Notes: a model not told the origin generated them from the sequence alone. Counted from the first letter of the stretch, positions 22,732 through 30,713 are shown. The stretch: 34,226 bases of DNA from Oscillospiraceae bacterium (GCA_017555565.1 JAFZGF010000016.1:1-34226), one strand, 5' to 3'. Numbers and translations: made by a program.

Positions 22732-24948
22732 TTATTCTGCATATGTTGGGTCCTGGTATGTTACGGTGATTACCGTACCCATTGGTACTTTGTCACCGGC
22801 ATTAGGACTCTGTTTATAAACGCGTACATTTTTGTTGCCGGAATAAGCCCCTTCTTCCTTGATGTTAAGACCCCGGGAGATAAGGGTGGTTTCTACGGCT
22901 GTTGGTGATTTGTTTAAAAGGTTTGGCACTGTAACCATAGTGCTTTCACCCTGTTCAGTATAGGCCACAACTATGCTGCCCACAGTTACTTTCTGACCGT
23001 ATGCAGGGAACTGTGAAACAACTTTTTTGCCGGTGCCCACTGTTTTTATTTTAAGGCCGGCACGCTGAAGTTTAACTGCCGCCTCTGTAATATCGTAACC
23101 GGTAATTGAAGAAACTGTTACATTTTTCTTGCTCTGTTCTGAACCGCTGTATACCGGTTCAACACCAAGATAAGGCAGAACCTCCCCCATAAGAGAACCT
23201 ACAACCGGGCCTGCAAGAGGACCGCCGTAATATCCGTCAGGGCCTGTAGGGTTATCAAACAGAATGAGAATCGCGATTTCCGGGTCATCACAAGGTGCAA
23301 CACCTACAAAAGATGCAATGTAGTCGTTATCCTGCGGTGTGTCCAGTTTCTGTGACGTACCTGATTTGCCGCCTACTCGGTAGCCTGCGATATAAGCGTG
23401 GCCGCCGTTACCGCTGGTAACGTTTTCCTGGAGAATTCTCCGTATTGTGCGGCTGGTGTCTTCACTGATAACCTGGCGGCGTATTTCCGGTGTCATATCT
23501 TTCACAACATTACCGTCAGAGTCAAGCATCTGTGAAACCAGATGAGGTGTAACAAGATTGCCGCCGTTTACCGCTGTGGCTACAGCTGTAATCATCTGTA
23601 TAGGTGTAAGTTTATTTGACTGTCCGAAAGAACAGCTGGCCAGGGTAACATTGGTGTGTGTTTCGTCGGTGTAATAGATACTTTTCTGTTCGCCTGGCAG
23701 GTCGATACCTGTTTTTTCAGCAAGGCCAAAAGAATAGAAGTAATCATAAAACAAATCCTTACCCATTGCCGCACCGATTTCGATAAATGCAGGGTTACAG
23801 GAGTTAATAAGCGCCTGAGAGAAGCTTTCAGCGCCGTGACCACCTGTCTGTGAACATTTCATAATGCGTTCTTCCACTTCTTTGAAACCTCTGCAATAAT
23901 AGCCGGAAGCAAGCGAAGCCTTGCCGCTGTCAAGGGCAGAAGCCGCTGTGATGATTTTGAAAACAGAACCAGGTTCGTACAGGTCGTTTACAGCTTTGTT
24001 TCTCCACTGCTTCTGTCTGGCTTCGGACATTGCCTGCACCCTTTGTTCTTCATCAGCCATGGCTGCAATCTGTGCTGCCAGGGATTCGTTTGTCAGAGCG
24101 TAAGGATCGTTAGGATTGTAGGCAGGATAGTTTGCCATAGCCAGAATAGCACCTGTTTTCACATTCATAATAATGCCTGCGGCACCTTCTGTAGCCTGGT
24201 GTTTTTCAGCATTGAGAGCCAGATGTTTTTCAAGATAATGCTGTATTGTTTCGTCTATGGTAAGTTTAAGACTGTATCCGTCATGGGCTTCGTTCATAAT
24301 TTCGTAGTCAGTGCCCATATCAAGACCCCAGCCGTTTTTAGCTGCTATGATGCGGCCTTTTTCGCCTGTCAGTTCTTCATTGTAGTAACTTTCCAGACCT
24401 GCAAGACCCTGGTTGTCAGAGCCGCAGAACCCCAGTATTGTAGAGGCAAATTCACCATATGGATAATAGCGCTTGTAGTCAGCGGCAATGTTTACACCGC
24501 CGATATTGTTTTCACTGCAGAACTGCTGCACCTTGTCTGCTACAGGTTTGTCAACTTTCTGTTTGATAAGCTGGTAATAATTGTTTTTGCCCAATTTTTC
24601 AATAATGGAAGAATAGTCAACTTCCAGAATTTCAGAAAGTCCGGAGGCAATAAGCTGGTGCTGTTCCTCTTTGCTTTCCTTTGGAGAAACAGAAATTGTC
24701 CACACTGTGGCAGACTGTGCCAGAATTTTTCCATTGGCATCATATATAGTGCCGCGGTTAGGAGAAAGTTCCATTTCACGTAGCTGTATGGCAGTTGCCT
24801 CCGCCTTGTTTTCTTCGTAATTCAGTATCTGTATTCGGAACATATTGGCCCGGACAATAAAAAAGCAAACTGCTACACAAAAGCACAGAAAGATTGCGCG
24901 CAGTTTCATTTTATTGGTTACACTTGTCTGATTTCTCTGTTTGCTCAT
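22732..24948 (-). CDS. Class B penicillin-binding protein (FtsI/SpoVD/PBP2x type) with PASTA domains
   Basis: This transpeptidase cross-links septal peptidoglycan alongside FtsW. The 738-residue protein has a short cytoplasmic tail, one membrane helix (about 16-36), a PBP dimer domain opening with ELSPNRGTIYDANG, and the transpeptidase domain with all three motifs: S328-V-F-K331, S383-C-N385 and K528-S-G-T. Two PASTA domains follow (about 608-668 and 672-735), which bind muropeptides or beta-lactams in relatives. In this position it may be the vegetative FtsI or the sporulation enzyme SpoVD; sequence alone does not decide. No strong ribosome binding site precedes the ATG, and a large hairpin lies upstream. 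Confidence 0.93.
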   Translation of the reverse strand: MSKQRNQTSVTNKMKLRAIFLCFCVAVCFFIVRANMFRIQILNYEENKAEATAIQLREMELSPNRGTIYDANGKILAQSATVWTISVSPKESKEEQHQLIASGLSEILEVDYSSIIEKLGKNNYYQLIKQKVDKPVADKVQQFCSENNIGGVNIAADYKRYYPYGEFASTILGFCGSDNQGLAGLESYYNEELTGEKGRIIAAKNGWGLDMGTDYEIMNEAHDGYSLKLTIDETIQHYLEKHLALNAEKHQATEGAAGIIMNVKTGAILAMANYPAYNPNDPYALTNESLAAQIAAMADEEQRVQAMSEARQKQWRNKAVNDLYEPGSVFKIITAASALDSGKASLASGYYCRGFKEVEERIMKCSQTGGHGAESFSQALINSCNPAFIEIGAAMGKDLFYDYFYSFGLAEKTGIDLPGEQKSIYYTDETHTNVTLASCSFGQSNKLTPIQMITAVATAVNGGNLVTPHLVSQMLDSDGNVVKDMTPEIRRQVISEDTSRTIRRILQENVTSGNGGHAYIAGYRVGGKSGTSQKLDTPQDNDYIASFVGVAPCDDPEIAILILFDNPTGPDGYYGGPLAGPVVGSLMGEVLPYLGVEPVYSGSEQSKKNVTVSSITGYDITEAAVKLQRAGLKIKTVGTGKKVVSQFPAYGQKVTVGSIVVAYTEQGESTMVTVPNLLNKSPTAVETTLISRGLNIKEEGAYSGNKNVRVYKQSPNAGDKVPMGTVITVTYQDPTYAE

Positions 24949-24984
24949 ATAAATCTCAATTTCTTTCCAACTTTATTAAGCAAC

Positions 24985-25034
24985 TTTAGGCGGAAGCACC
25001 CAAGATGACATGCATCCCTTACTCCCCGCCTAAA
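24985..25034 (-). other. Large hairpin between ftsL and the PBP gene
   Basis: On the minus strand, TTTAGGCGG pairs with CCGCCTAAA around a 32-base loop that contains an inner GATG/CATC hairpin. No U run follows. It lies 36 bases before the PBP start, which lacks a good ribosome binding site. A role in message processing or translation control is possible. Confidence 0.6.
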
Positions 25035-25055
25035 TTTATACTAAATATTATTTTT

Positions 25056-25529
25056 TCAAGGCAATAAATATGACAGTATTGGCTGTATTGCCTCGTCCAG
25101 TTTTTCTTTCACTGGTGACTGGTTCACCACGATTTTATTTTCAGTTTCCAGCTCTACATATTTTTTCTGTGCAGAGTCCATCTTTACCATACCCAACTGT
25201 GTCTGGGCATAATTTTCGATCTGGTCCAGTGTCATACGGCTTTCCAGCGTAAATTCCAGATAAGCTTTTTCACTTTCCAACCGGATTATTTCATCCTGCA
25301 TATCGGCGATCTGTGTGCTGGCTGTTGTAACTGCAGCATTGGTAGCGATAACAGCTACGATAAGTGTAATCATAACAGCAACGCTGAGTATATTAGCTAT
25401 TTTTCTGCCCAGAGAGAATTTTGTCTGAGCTTTTATAATAACGCTTTCTTTTTTCTCTTTTCTGGCTATATGTCTTTCCTGTTCCTGTTCATAGAAAGAA
25501 AGGTCATATGCAACATTCATTCTATCCAT
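25056..25529 (-). CDS. ftsL: FtsL-like divisome protein
   Basis: FtsL is a small bitopic protein that pairs with DivIC/FtsB through a periplasmic-side coiled coil and activates FtsWI. The 157-residue protein shows a basic cytoplasmic tail with many K/R/E residues, one membrane helix (about 47-68, ILSVAVMITLIVAVIAT), and then a heptad-rich coil (QIADMQDEIIRLESEKAYLE). The late QIENYAQTQLGMVKMD block is shared by septum-formation initiators of this kind. Sequence conservation of FtsL is low, so the call rests on size, topology and its place between rsmH and the PBP gene. Confidence 0.85.
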   Translation of the reverse strand: MDRMNVAYDLSFYEQEQERHIARKEKKESVIIKAQTKFSLGRKIANILSVAVMITLIVAVIATNAAVTTASTQIADMQDEIIRLESEKAYLEFTLESRMTLDQIENYAQTQLGMVKMDSAQKKYVELETENKIVVNQSPVKEKLDEAIQPILSYLLP

Positions 25530-25564
25530 AGCCGTTTTTCCCCTTAATTTATTTTAATATTCCC

Positions 25565-26497
25565 TTAATATTCCAGTTTTTCAATAATTCGCAGTTTTGC
25601 AGAGCGACTGCGGCGGTTTTCTTCCTGTTCAGCTTCGTCTGCTACCAGCGGTTTGTTTGTGATAATCTTTGCTTTTGCTTTGCCACCGCAAATACATACA
25701 GGCAGTTCTTTAGGGCAGGTACATTTGACTGCCAGATTTTTGAAATACTGTTTTACCATTCTGTCTTCAAGTGAATGGAATGTGATAATGCACATTCTGC
25801 CACCCACATTCAGCATTTCAAACAGATCTTCCAGTGCATCCTGCAAAGCGCCCAATTCGTCATTTACTGCTATGCGCAGCGCCTGGAATGTTTTGCGGGA
25901 TGGGTTTTTGCTTTTTCTTCTTTCAGCAGAAGGATAAGCACTGTTTACAATTTCAGACAGCTGTTTGGTTGTAGTGATTTCTTCATTTTCTCTGTACGCT
26001 ACAATCTTCTTTGCTATCTGATAGGCAAATTTTTCTTCGCCGTAATTTCTCAATATATCTGTAAGTTCCTGAAGAGGAAGTGTGTTTACAAGATCTGCGG
26101 CAGATGGGCCTTCCTTGCTCATTCTCATATCAAGATAAGCATCAGCATTGTAGGAAAAACCTCTTTCTGCATTGTCCAGCTGATAACTGGAAACACCAAG
26201 GTCAAGCAGTACACCATCAATTTTTTCCACACCTTCTTTGGCAAGTGCATATTTTGCATTGCGGAAGTTGGTGTGAAGTACTTTGGCTGGCAGACCTGCC
26301 AGTCTTTCTGTAGCTACTGCAACGGCATCAGGGTCCTGGTCAAGGCCGTAAAGCATACCATCCTGAATGCGCTTGGCAATTTCTTTCGAATGACCTGCAC
26401 CGCCACAAGTGCCGTCAACATATATTCCATTTGGTTTAATGTCAAGGCCTTCTATACACTGCATAAGCATTATAGGCTTGTGACTGAATTCGCTCAT
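25565..26497 (-). CDS. rsmH: 16S rRNA (cytosine-1402-N4)-methyltransferase RsmH
   Basis: RsmH (MraW) methylates N4 of C1402 in the 16S rRNA P site using S-adenosylmethionine. The 310-residue protein starts HKPIMLMQCIEGLDIKPNG and has the SAM loop YVDGTCGGAGHSKEI (about 26-40), DQDPDAV, the DLGVSSYQLDNAERGFSY block, LRIAVNDELGAL, and FHSLEDRMVKQYF near the end. A CTCPKELPVCICGG cysteine cluster near residue 270 is typical. It begins three bases after the mraZ stop. Regulation is with mraZ. Confidence 0.97.
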   Translation of the reverse strand: MSEFSHKPIMLMQCIEGLDIKPNGIYVDGTCGGAGHSKEIAKRIQDGMLYGLDQDPDAVAVATERLAGLPAKVLHTNFRNAKYALAKEGVEKIDGVLLDLGVSSYQLDNAERGFSYNADAYLDMRMSKEGPSAADLVNTLPLQELTDILRNYGEEKFAYQIAKKIVAYRENEEITTTKQLSEIVNSAYPSAERRKSKNPSRKTFQALRIAVNDELGALQDALEDLFEMLNVGGRMCIITFHSLEDRMVKQYFKNLAVKCTCPKELPVCICGGKAKAKIITNKPLVADEAEQEENRRSRSAKLRIIEKLEY

Positions 26498-26500
26498 TTT

Positions 26501-26920
26501 TTAAAACTCCATATCTATCAGCTTCTGTTCAATAGAAGCAAAATCGTTTGCTTTTTCGTTTTCAATATAGGCTTCTTTATCCCAGATTTCTGCATATGTT
26601 CTGGCGCCTATGATAACAATATCCTTTGTGATATTTGCGTGGTCTTTAAGGTACTGTGGAAGAAGAATTCTGCCCTGCTTGTCCGGATTTACCTCTGCAA
26701 CGTTACCGTAGAGTATACGCAGAAGTTCCTTGGACTGTACTGTAGGCATATCGTCAAATTTGGAATCCAGCTTGTCCCACTGTTCCTGGCCATACACTAC
26801 AAGACATTTGTCAAACCACTTTGTAACGTAAAGTGTATCGCCCATTTCATTTCTGAATTTTGGCGGAAAATTGGTTCTGCTTTTAGCGTCAAGAGAGTAT
26901 TCAAATCTGCCCATTAACAT
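26501..26920 (-). CDS. mraZ: Transcriptional regulator MraZ
   Basis: MraZ is an AbrB-like ring-forming DNA-binding protein that represses its own dcw operon. The 139-residue form, starting MLMGRFEYSLDAKSR, matches the family's N-terminus; the DAKxR motif and KFRNEMG follow. A second SpoVT/AbrB-like half, opening VNPDKQGRILLPQYL, contains the paired DxxGRIxxP motif. ATG at 26920 was preferred to an upstream GTG at 26935 that sits inside the AAAGGTGG ribosome binding site. The four MraZ boxes directly upstream strongly support autoregulation. Confidence 0.95.
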   Translation of the reverse strand: MLMGRFEYSLDAKSRTNFPPKFRNEMGDTLYVTKWFDKCLVVYGQEQWDKLDSKFDDMPTVQSKELLRILYGNVAEVNPDKQGRILLPQYLKDHANITKDIVIIGARTYAEIWDKEAYIENEKANDFASIEQKLIDMEF

Positions 26921-26960
26921 ATCAAAACCAACCACCTTTCATCAGAAATTCCGAGAAATT

Positions 26961-26995
26961 ACCCACATTTTACCACTTTTACCTACAATTTCCCA
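26961..26995 (-). promoter_or_regulatory. MraZ operator: four 10-base direct repeats
   Basis: On the minus strand, TGGGA, TAGGT, TGGTA and TGGGT recur exactly every ten bases (starting at 26995, 26985, 26975 and 26965), each with a five-base AT-rich spacer. This matches the TGGGN-N5 repeats bound by MraZ in other bacteria. They lie just downstream of the predicted transcription start, where bound MraZ would block initiation. Confidence 0.9.
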
Positions 26996-27006
26996 CTTTT
27001 GCTACT

Positions 27007-27035
27007 ATTATACATCAATTACAGCAGAAATGCAA
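27007..27035 (-). promoter_or_regulatory. Main promoter of the dcw operon
   Basis: The minus strand reads TTGCAT, 17 bases, TATAAT. The start is near 27000, immediately before the MraZ boxes. Confidence 0.78.
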
Positions 27036-27125
27036 CTCAAATATTGAATTTTCACCGTGTATATAATGGTAAATTTTTCAATAAAAACTGCTTTTTTGAG
27101 GCGACAAAATAGGCCCGAAAACTCC

Positions 27126-27163
27126 TTAAAAAAAAGAAAAAGGACGCTGTAAAAGCGTCCTTT
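27126..27163 (-). terminator. Terminator of the arsR-chr-acetyltransferase operon
   Basis: An AAAGGACGCT/AGCGTCCTTT ten-pair stem with a five-base loop, followed on the minus strand by TTTTCTTTTTTTT. Confidence 0.92.
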
Positions 27164-27174
27164 AAGGTATAAAT

Positions 27175-27726
27175 TTACTTTTCTGAATCCAGTTTTTTCA
27201 CCACTTTTGCAGGTACACCTGCAACAATTGTGTCTGGCGGCACATCCTTTGTGACCACACTGCCTGCAGCCACAACACTGTGCCTGCCGATGGTCACTCC
27301 CGGCATAACCACAACATTGGCACCAAGCCACACATTGTCTTCTATTACAATAGGTGCACCCTCAATATCCATGCCATTATCTTTGTTGCGTATGCGCCAG
27401 TCCACATTGTGGGTGGCACTGCTGAGAGTAACATTTGGTCCGAACATAACATTATTGCCAATGGTGATTTTGTCATAGTCCAGAACTGTAAGGTTGTAAT
27501 TTGCATAAAAGTGTTTGCCTATGAACAGGTTTGGACCTTCGTCACAGCGGAAAGGTGGTTCGATAATAATGTCTTCGTGACATTCACCCAGAAGCTCTTT
27601 CAGTATTTCATATCTTCTTCTGATTTCTGTTACCTGGGTGTTGTTGTACTCGTATATCAGCTGTCTGTTCCTGATTATACCATTATACCATTCCGGGGTA
27701 TACCCGCCTATAAATCTGTCGTCCAT
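27175..27726 (-). CDS. Sugar O-acetyltransferase of the maltose/galactoside type
   Basis: This 183-residue left-handed beta-helix acetyltransferase resembles maltose (Maa) and galactoside (LacA) O-acetyltransferases, which transfer acetyl from acetyl-CoA to a sugar hydroxyl. An N-terminal helical region with [14 protein letters not shown] is followed by hexapeptide repeats ([20 protein letters not shown]). The catalytic histidine lies in SATHNVDWR (about 103-111), and the terminal [20 protein letters not shown] cap is present. It starts one base after the second chr gene, so it belongs to that operon, although its link to chromate-type transport is unclear. The sugar acceptor is not predictable here. 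Confidence 0.9.
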   Translation of the reverse strand: MDDRFIGGYTPEWYNGIIRNRQLIYEYNNTQVTEIRRRYEILKELLGECHEDIIIEPPFRCDEGPNLFIGKHFYANYNLTVLDYDKITIGNNVMFGPNVTLSSATHNVDWRIRNKDNGMDIEGAPIVIEDNVWLGANVVVMPGVTIGRHSVVAAGSVVTKDVPPDTIVAGVPAKVVKKLDSEK

Positions 27727-27727
27727 T

Positions 27728-28291
27728 TTACACTCCGTAAGCTATAACACCCATTACTGCAGAAATAACAATCAGCATTATCGGTGACAGCTGTTTCTTC
27801 TTCGTTTTCTTATAAACATATGATACCACAAAAAGTGCGGCTGTGATAGTAATTGTTATAATATCCGGTGAAAAAACGCCGTTTTTAAGCAGGCAGTTTT
27901 TAAGCATCATATATACACCAGTGGCCAGCACAATACCGATGATACAAGGTTTGATACCGTGGATAACTGCCTGGACATATGGATTTTTAAGAAAGGTTTT
28001 CAGCAGTGCTGTCAGCACAATAATTATGATAAAGGATGGCAGTACAACACCCAGTGTTGCCAAAACCGCACCCAGAAAGCCCGCCTGCTGGCTGCCGATA
28101 TATGTGGCAAGGTTTACCATTATAGGACCAGGAGTGCTTTCGCTTACTGCTACCATATATGTAAACATTTCATCAGAAAGCCACCCGTAAGACATAACCA
28201 CATCCCTGATAAGCGGAATGGCACCATAGGCACCGCCAAAGGCAAAACAGCCAACTTTCAGAAAACCTATAAGCAAATCAAGATAAATCAT
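27728..28291 (-). CDS. Chromate transporter family protein, half-size (second subunit)
   Basis: A 187-residue CHR-family membrane protein with about six helices. The family signatures are [17 protein letters not shown] near the start and [20 protein letters not shown] (about 47-66). Short CHR proteins work as pairs of opposite membrane orientation. This one begins immediately after the stop codon of the other copy, fitting such a heteromeric pair. CHR members may export chromate, but many have other or unknown anion substrates; the natural substrate in this organism is not shown by the sequence. Confidence 0.9.
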   Translation of the reverse strand: MIYLDLLIGFLKVGCFAFGGAYGAIPLIRDVVMSYGWLSDEMFTYMVAVSESTPGPIMVNLATYIGSQQAGFLGAVLATLGVVLPSFIIIIVLTALLKTFLKNPYVQAVIHGIKPCIIGIVLATGVYMMLKNCLLKNGVFSPDIITITITAALFVVSYVYKKTKKKQLSPIMLIVISAVMGVIAYGV

Positions 28292-28864
28292 TTATTTGGC
28301 CTCCTTTTTCATGCTGGTGATTGTATAAATCATTACATTTGCCACAGCGGCAATAACAAGCAGCCATATAGTAGAAAATTTAAGAGAAAAAATATTTATC
28401 AGCATCATAGCAACGAAAGCTGTGATCATAAACAGACGTGGACGCAGTTTCTTTTTCATCTTTTTAATCATAGTGACCGCCGCCTGGAAAATCAGTATGC
28501 CTACAGCCACTTTAATACCTTTGAACGCAGATGCTATAAATGTGATTTCAAGGAAGTTGTCAAAAAACATTGAAATCAGATAAATAATAAGAAAAGATGG
28601 TGTGATCATCCCCAGTGTGGCACTTACAGCACCTGCGAAACCAGCCTGCATATAACCTGTAAAAGTAGCGCAGTTGATGGCAATAGGGCCAGGAGTGGAT
28701 TCAGCAATAGCTGTAACTGTAGACATGTCATCGGTGGTAATCCAGCCTTTTTTCTCTACACATTCATTTTCAATAAGGGCTATCATTGCATAGCCGCCCC
28801 CAAATGTAAACAGACCGATTTTTGCAAAAGTGGCAAAAAGGTCAGTTAAAATTCCTTTTTTCAT
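28292..28864 (-). CDS. Chromate transporter family protein, half-size (first subunit)
   Basis: A 190-residue CHR-family protein, paralogous to its downstream neighbour. It has KIGLFTFGGGYAMIALIENE at about 16-35 and IAESTPGPIAINCATFTGYMQ at about 52-72, with about six predicted helices. Its ATG overlaps the arsR stop as ATGA. The charged termini differ from those of the second subunit, as expected for opposite topology. Expression should be controlled by the ArsR protein through the upstream palindrome. The transported ion is uncertain. Confidence 0.9.
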   Translation of the reverse strand: MKKGILTDLFATFAKIGLFTFGGGYAMIALIENECVEKKGWITTDDMSTVTAIAESTPGPIAINCATFTGYMQAGFAGAVSATLGMITPSFLIIYLISMFFDNFLEITFIASAFKGIKVAVGILIFQAAVTMIKKMKKKLRPRLFMITAFVAMMLINIFSLKFSTIWLLVIAAVANVMIYTITSMKKEAK

Positions 28865-29175
28865 TTTGTTTCTCCTTTGCAGTTACCACCGCAGACTCTA
28901 TTTTCCCGTACTGAATCTGCCAGCAGCTTTATTTCTTCAGACAACAACATTAAATGATTTTTATTTACCGCATAATGTATATGGTATCCGTTTTTATCCC
29001 CTATTTCCAGCAGGCCTGCACTTTTAAGCAGGCGGATATGCTGCGAAACAGCAGGTTCTGAAATTCCCAGTTCTTTAGAAAGGGCACGAACGCAGTATTT
29101 TCTCTGCGAAAGCAGCTGTATGATTCTGAATCTGTTTTCGTCCGCCAGACATTTGAAAATCAACGAAATATCCAT
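28861..29175 (-). CDS. ArsR/SmtB family transcriptional repressor
   Basis: A 104-residue winged helix-turn-helix protein of the ArsR family, whose members leave DNA when they sense a metal or other stress signal. The recognition region is CVRALSKELGISEPAVSQHIRLLKSAGLL (about 28-56), followed by the wing GDKNGYHIHYAVN. A CGGNC motif near the C-terminus and a cysteine before the recognition helices could form a thiol or metal sensor. AAGGAGG lies before the ATG and overlaps the edge of its presumed operator. It leads the chr operon, so autoregulation is likely. The signal is unknown. Confidence 0.92.
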   Translation of the reverse strand: MDISLIFKCLADENRFRIIQLLSQRKYCVRALSKELGISEPAVSQHIRLLKSAGLLEIGDKNGYHIHYAVNKNHLMLLSEEIKLLADSVRENRVCGGNCKGETK

Positions 29176-29184
29176 AAGCCCTCC

Positions 29185-29210
29185 TTTAATTAAGTATTTA
29201 CTTAATTAAA
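29185..29210 (-). promoter_or_regulatory. Perfect palindrome, presumed ArsR operator
   Basis: TTTAATTAAGTA and TACTTAATTAAA are perfect 12-base inverted arms separated by two bases. The site touches the -10 element on one side and the ribosome binding site on the other, the usual geometry for ArsR repression. Confidence 0.82.
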
Positions 29211-29238
29211 ATATACCACTGATTTTTATTGATGTCAA
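29210..29238 (-). promoter_or_regulatory. Promoter of the arsR-chr operon
   Basis: The minus strand reads consensus TTGACA, 17 bases, TATATT; the -10 abuts the palindromic operator. Confidence 0.82.
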
Positions 29239-29270
29239 CAAAAAAAACAGCCATGGTACTCCATAGCTGT
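29239..29270 (-). terminator. Terminator of the PfkB kinase gene
   Basis: An ACAGCCATGG/CCATAGCTGT stem with one C-A mismatch and a four-base loop, followed on the minus strand by a run of seven or more U. Confidence 0.82.
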
Positions 29271-29289
29271 TTTATAGATAAATCAAATG

Positions 29290-30189
29290 CTATGCCATCA
29301 CAGCATCAAATTCTTCCTGTGTGAGCAATGCACCTTTTACACCTACCACTGCCGCTGCAACCTTGTTGGCATCTGTGATAGCCTGTGTCATAGTTTTACC
29401 ATTGTAAAGTCCTGCCATAACTGCGCCTACATGGCTGTCACCTGCGCCGATTGTATCAACAACAGTTTCAACTTTAACAGCAGGAACATTCTGTACGGCA
29501 ACACCATCATACCAGGCGGCACCTTTTGAGCCCAGAGTTACAATAACAGTATTCTGTGTCAGGTCATACATTTTGTACATTGCTGATTCAACATCTTCTG
29601 TGGCGAAATATTCTTTGATTTCGTCATCATTGAGATGCATTATCGGATTGAGTTTATAAAGTCTGTTTAACAGAGCTGGCTCTATTCTCATAATACGTGG
29701 GCCAGGTGCGAAGAAAACTGGTAATTGTGGGTGTTTTTCCAGCCATTTTACTATATTTTCACCTGTTGTTTCTTCAATTTCCAGGCCGCAGATATATACG
29801 CTATGTACATCTTCTACATCAATTTCTTCCAGCCACTGTGACTGAATAAGATATTCTGCACCGTGATAAGAAACAAATGTTCTTTCGCCGCTTTCTTCAA
29901 CAAAACAGTAGCAACAGCCATTATCCATATCCACCGGTGGAATAGGACTGATAAGGCCTTTTTTGCGCAAACCGTTGCGTACAAAATCGCCATAGATTCC
30001 ACTGCCTACAGGTGAAAACAGAACATTAGGTGTGCCGAAATTTCTGATAGTATCAGACACATTGTATGCACAGCCACCCATAGATGCTGTCTGACTGGAA
30101 ATATGTATATCTGCCTTTGTTGTTGGCAGATGGTCAACATTAATAATCATATCAACAACAGTTGAACCTATAACAAAAATCTTTTTCAT
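29290..30189 (-). CDS. PfkB family carbohydrate/nucleoside kinase
   Basis: A 299-residue ribokinase-fold kinase that phosphorylates a sugar or nucleoside with ATP. The N-terminal block MKKIFVIGSTVVDMIINVDHLP and the GGCAYNVSDTIRNFG segment (about 38-52) form the substrate lid. The catalytic signature DTIGAGDSHVGAVMAG, with its base aspartate, is at about 244-259. VTLGSKGAAW contacts ATP. The serine-histidine after GAGD replaces the more common SF pair, and the cysteine-rich stretch NGCCYCF (about 90-96) is unusual. No neighbouring transporter or pathway gene identifies the substrate. It is a single-gene unit. Confidence 0.9.
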   Translation of the reverse strand: MKKIFVIGSTVVDMIINVDHLPTTKADIHISSQTASMGGCAYNVSDTIRNFGTPNVLFSPVGSGIYGDFVRNGLRKKGLISPIPPVDMDNGCCYCFVEESGERTFVSYHGAEYLIQSQWLEEIDVEDVHSVYICGLEIEETTGENIVKWLEKHPQLPVFFAPGPRIMRIEPALLNRLYKLNPIMHLNDDEIKEYFATEDVESAMYKMYDLTQNTVIVTLGSKGAAWYDGVAVQNVPAVKVETVVDTIGAGDSHVGAVMAGLYNGKTMTQAITDANKVAAAVVGVKGALLTQEEFDAVMA

Positions 30190-30222
30190 AATGACCTCAC
30201 AGAAATATATTCTCTACTGAAT

Positions 30223-30250
30223 ATTATACAGTAAACCTGAGATTTCTCAA
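30223..30250 (-). promoter_or_regulatory. Promoter of the PfkB kinase gene
   Basis: The minus strand reads TTGAGA, 16 bases, TATAAT, about 35 bases before the ATG. Confidence 0.7.
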
Positions 30251-30278
30251 CCATAATTTTACATTTATCTTATTATAT

Positions 30279-30307
30279 TTGACCACATCAGCCCTATGTG
30301 ATACTAT
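30279..30307 (+). promoter_or_regulatory. Promoter of the ArsC/Spx-family gene
   Basis: TTGACC, 17 bases, TACTAT, about 27 bases before the start codon. Confidence 0.6.
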
Positions 30308-30334
30308 TATCAAAAAAGACGGAGGTTTATGAAA

Positions 30335-30688
30335 ATGAAAGTTGTTTGTTATCCTAAATGTGGCACCTGCAAAAAAGCCCTGGCCTATCTGGAAAACCTG
30401 GGCGTAAACTATGATTACAGAGATATAAAGCTGGAAAATCCATCTTATGAAGAACTGAAAGAATGGAAAGAAAAAAGTGGGCTGGAAATGAAAAGATTTT
30501 TCAATACCAGTGGCCAGCTGTATAAATCTATGGAACTTAAGGACAAACTGCCACATATGACCGATGAAGAAAAACTGCACCTGCTGGCAACTGACGGTAT
30601 GCTGGTGAAAAGACCTATCGCCATCGGTGATAATTTTGTTCTGGTTGGATTCAAAGAAAAAGAATGGGATGATGTGTTCAAAAAATAA
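30335..30688 (+). CDS. ArsC/Spx family thioredoxin-fold protein
   Basis: A 118-residue protein of the ArsC/Spx/YffB family. It has the redox pair CGTC in CYPKCGTCKKALAYL (about 9-12), the middle block LKEWKEKSGLEMKRFFNTSGQLYK, and the family arginine-proline block LVKRPIAIGDN (about 91-101). Members act as arsenate reductases, as RNA-polymerase-binding Spx regulators, or have unknown roles. The Spx-specific RNA polymerase contact glycine was not confirmed, and no ars operon is adjacent. ATG at 30335 is nine bases after GGAGG; an ATG at 30329 is only three bases from it and was rejected. It reads toward the tRNA gene. Confidence 0.88.
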   Translation: MKVVCYPKCGTCKKALAYLENLGVNYDYRDIKLENPSYEELKEWKEKSGLEMKRFFNTSGQLYKSMELKDKLPHMTDEEKLHLLATDGMLVKRPIAIGDNFVLVGFKEKEWDDVFKK

Positions 30689-30713
30689 TTTTGAAAATTT
30701 TTCAAAAAAAGTG

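Noticed and set aside
25775..26917. A 380-codon plus-strand frame opposite rsmH and mraZ
   Set aside because: It spans two confident genes in antisense, is rich in Phe, Cys and His, and lacks a ribosome binding site or domain.
30329..30334. ATG at 30329 as start of the ArsC/Spx-family gene
   Set aside because: It is only three bases from GGAGG; ATG at 30335 has the normal nine-base spacing.
30688..30712. A/T-only hairpin after the ArsC/Spx-family gene as a terminator
   Set aside because: The stem is made of A-T pairs apart from one G-C pair and is weak, so a terminator cannot be supported.
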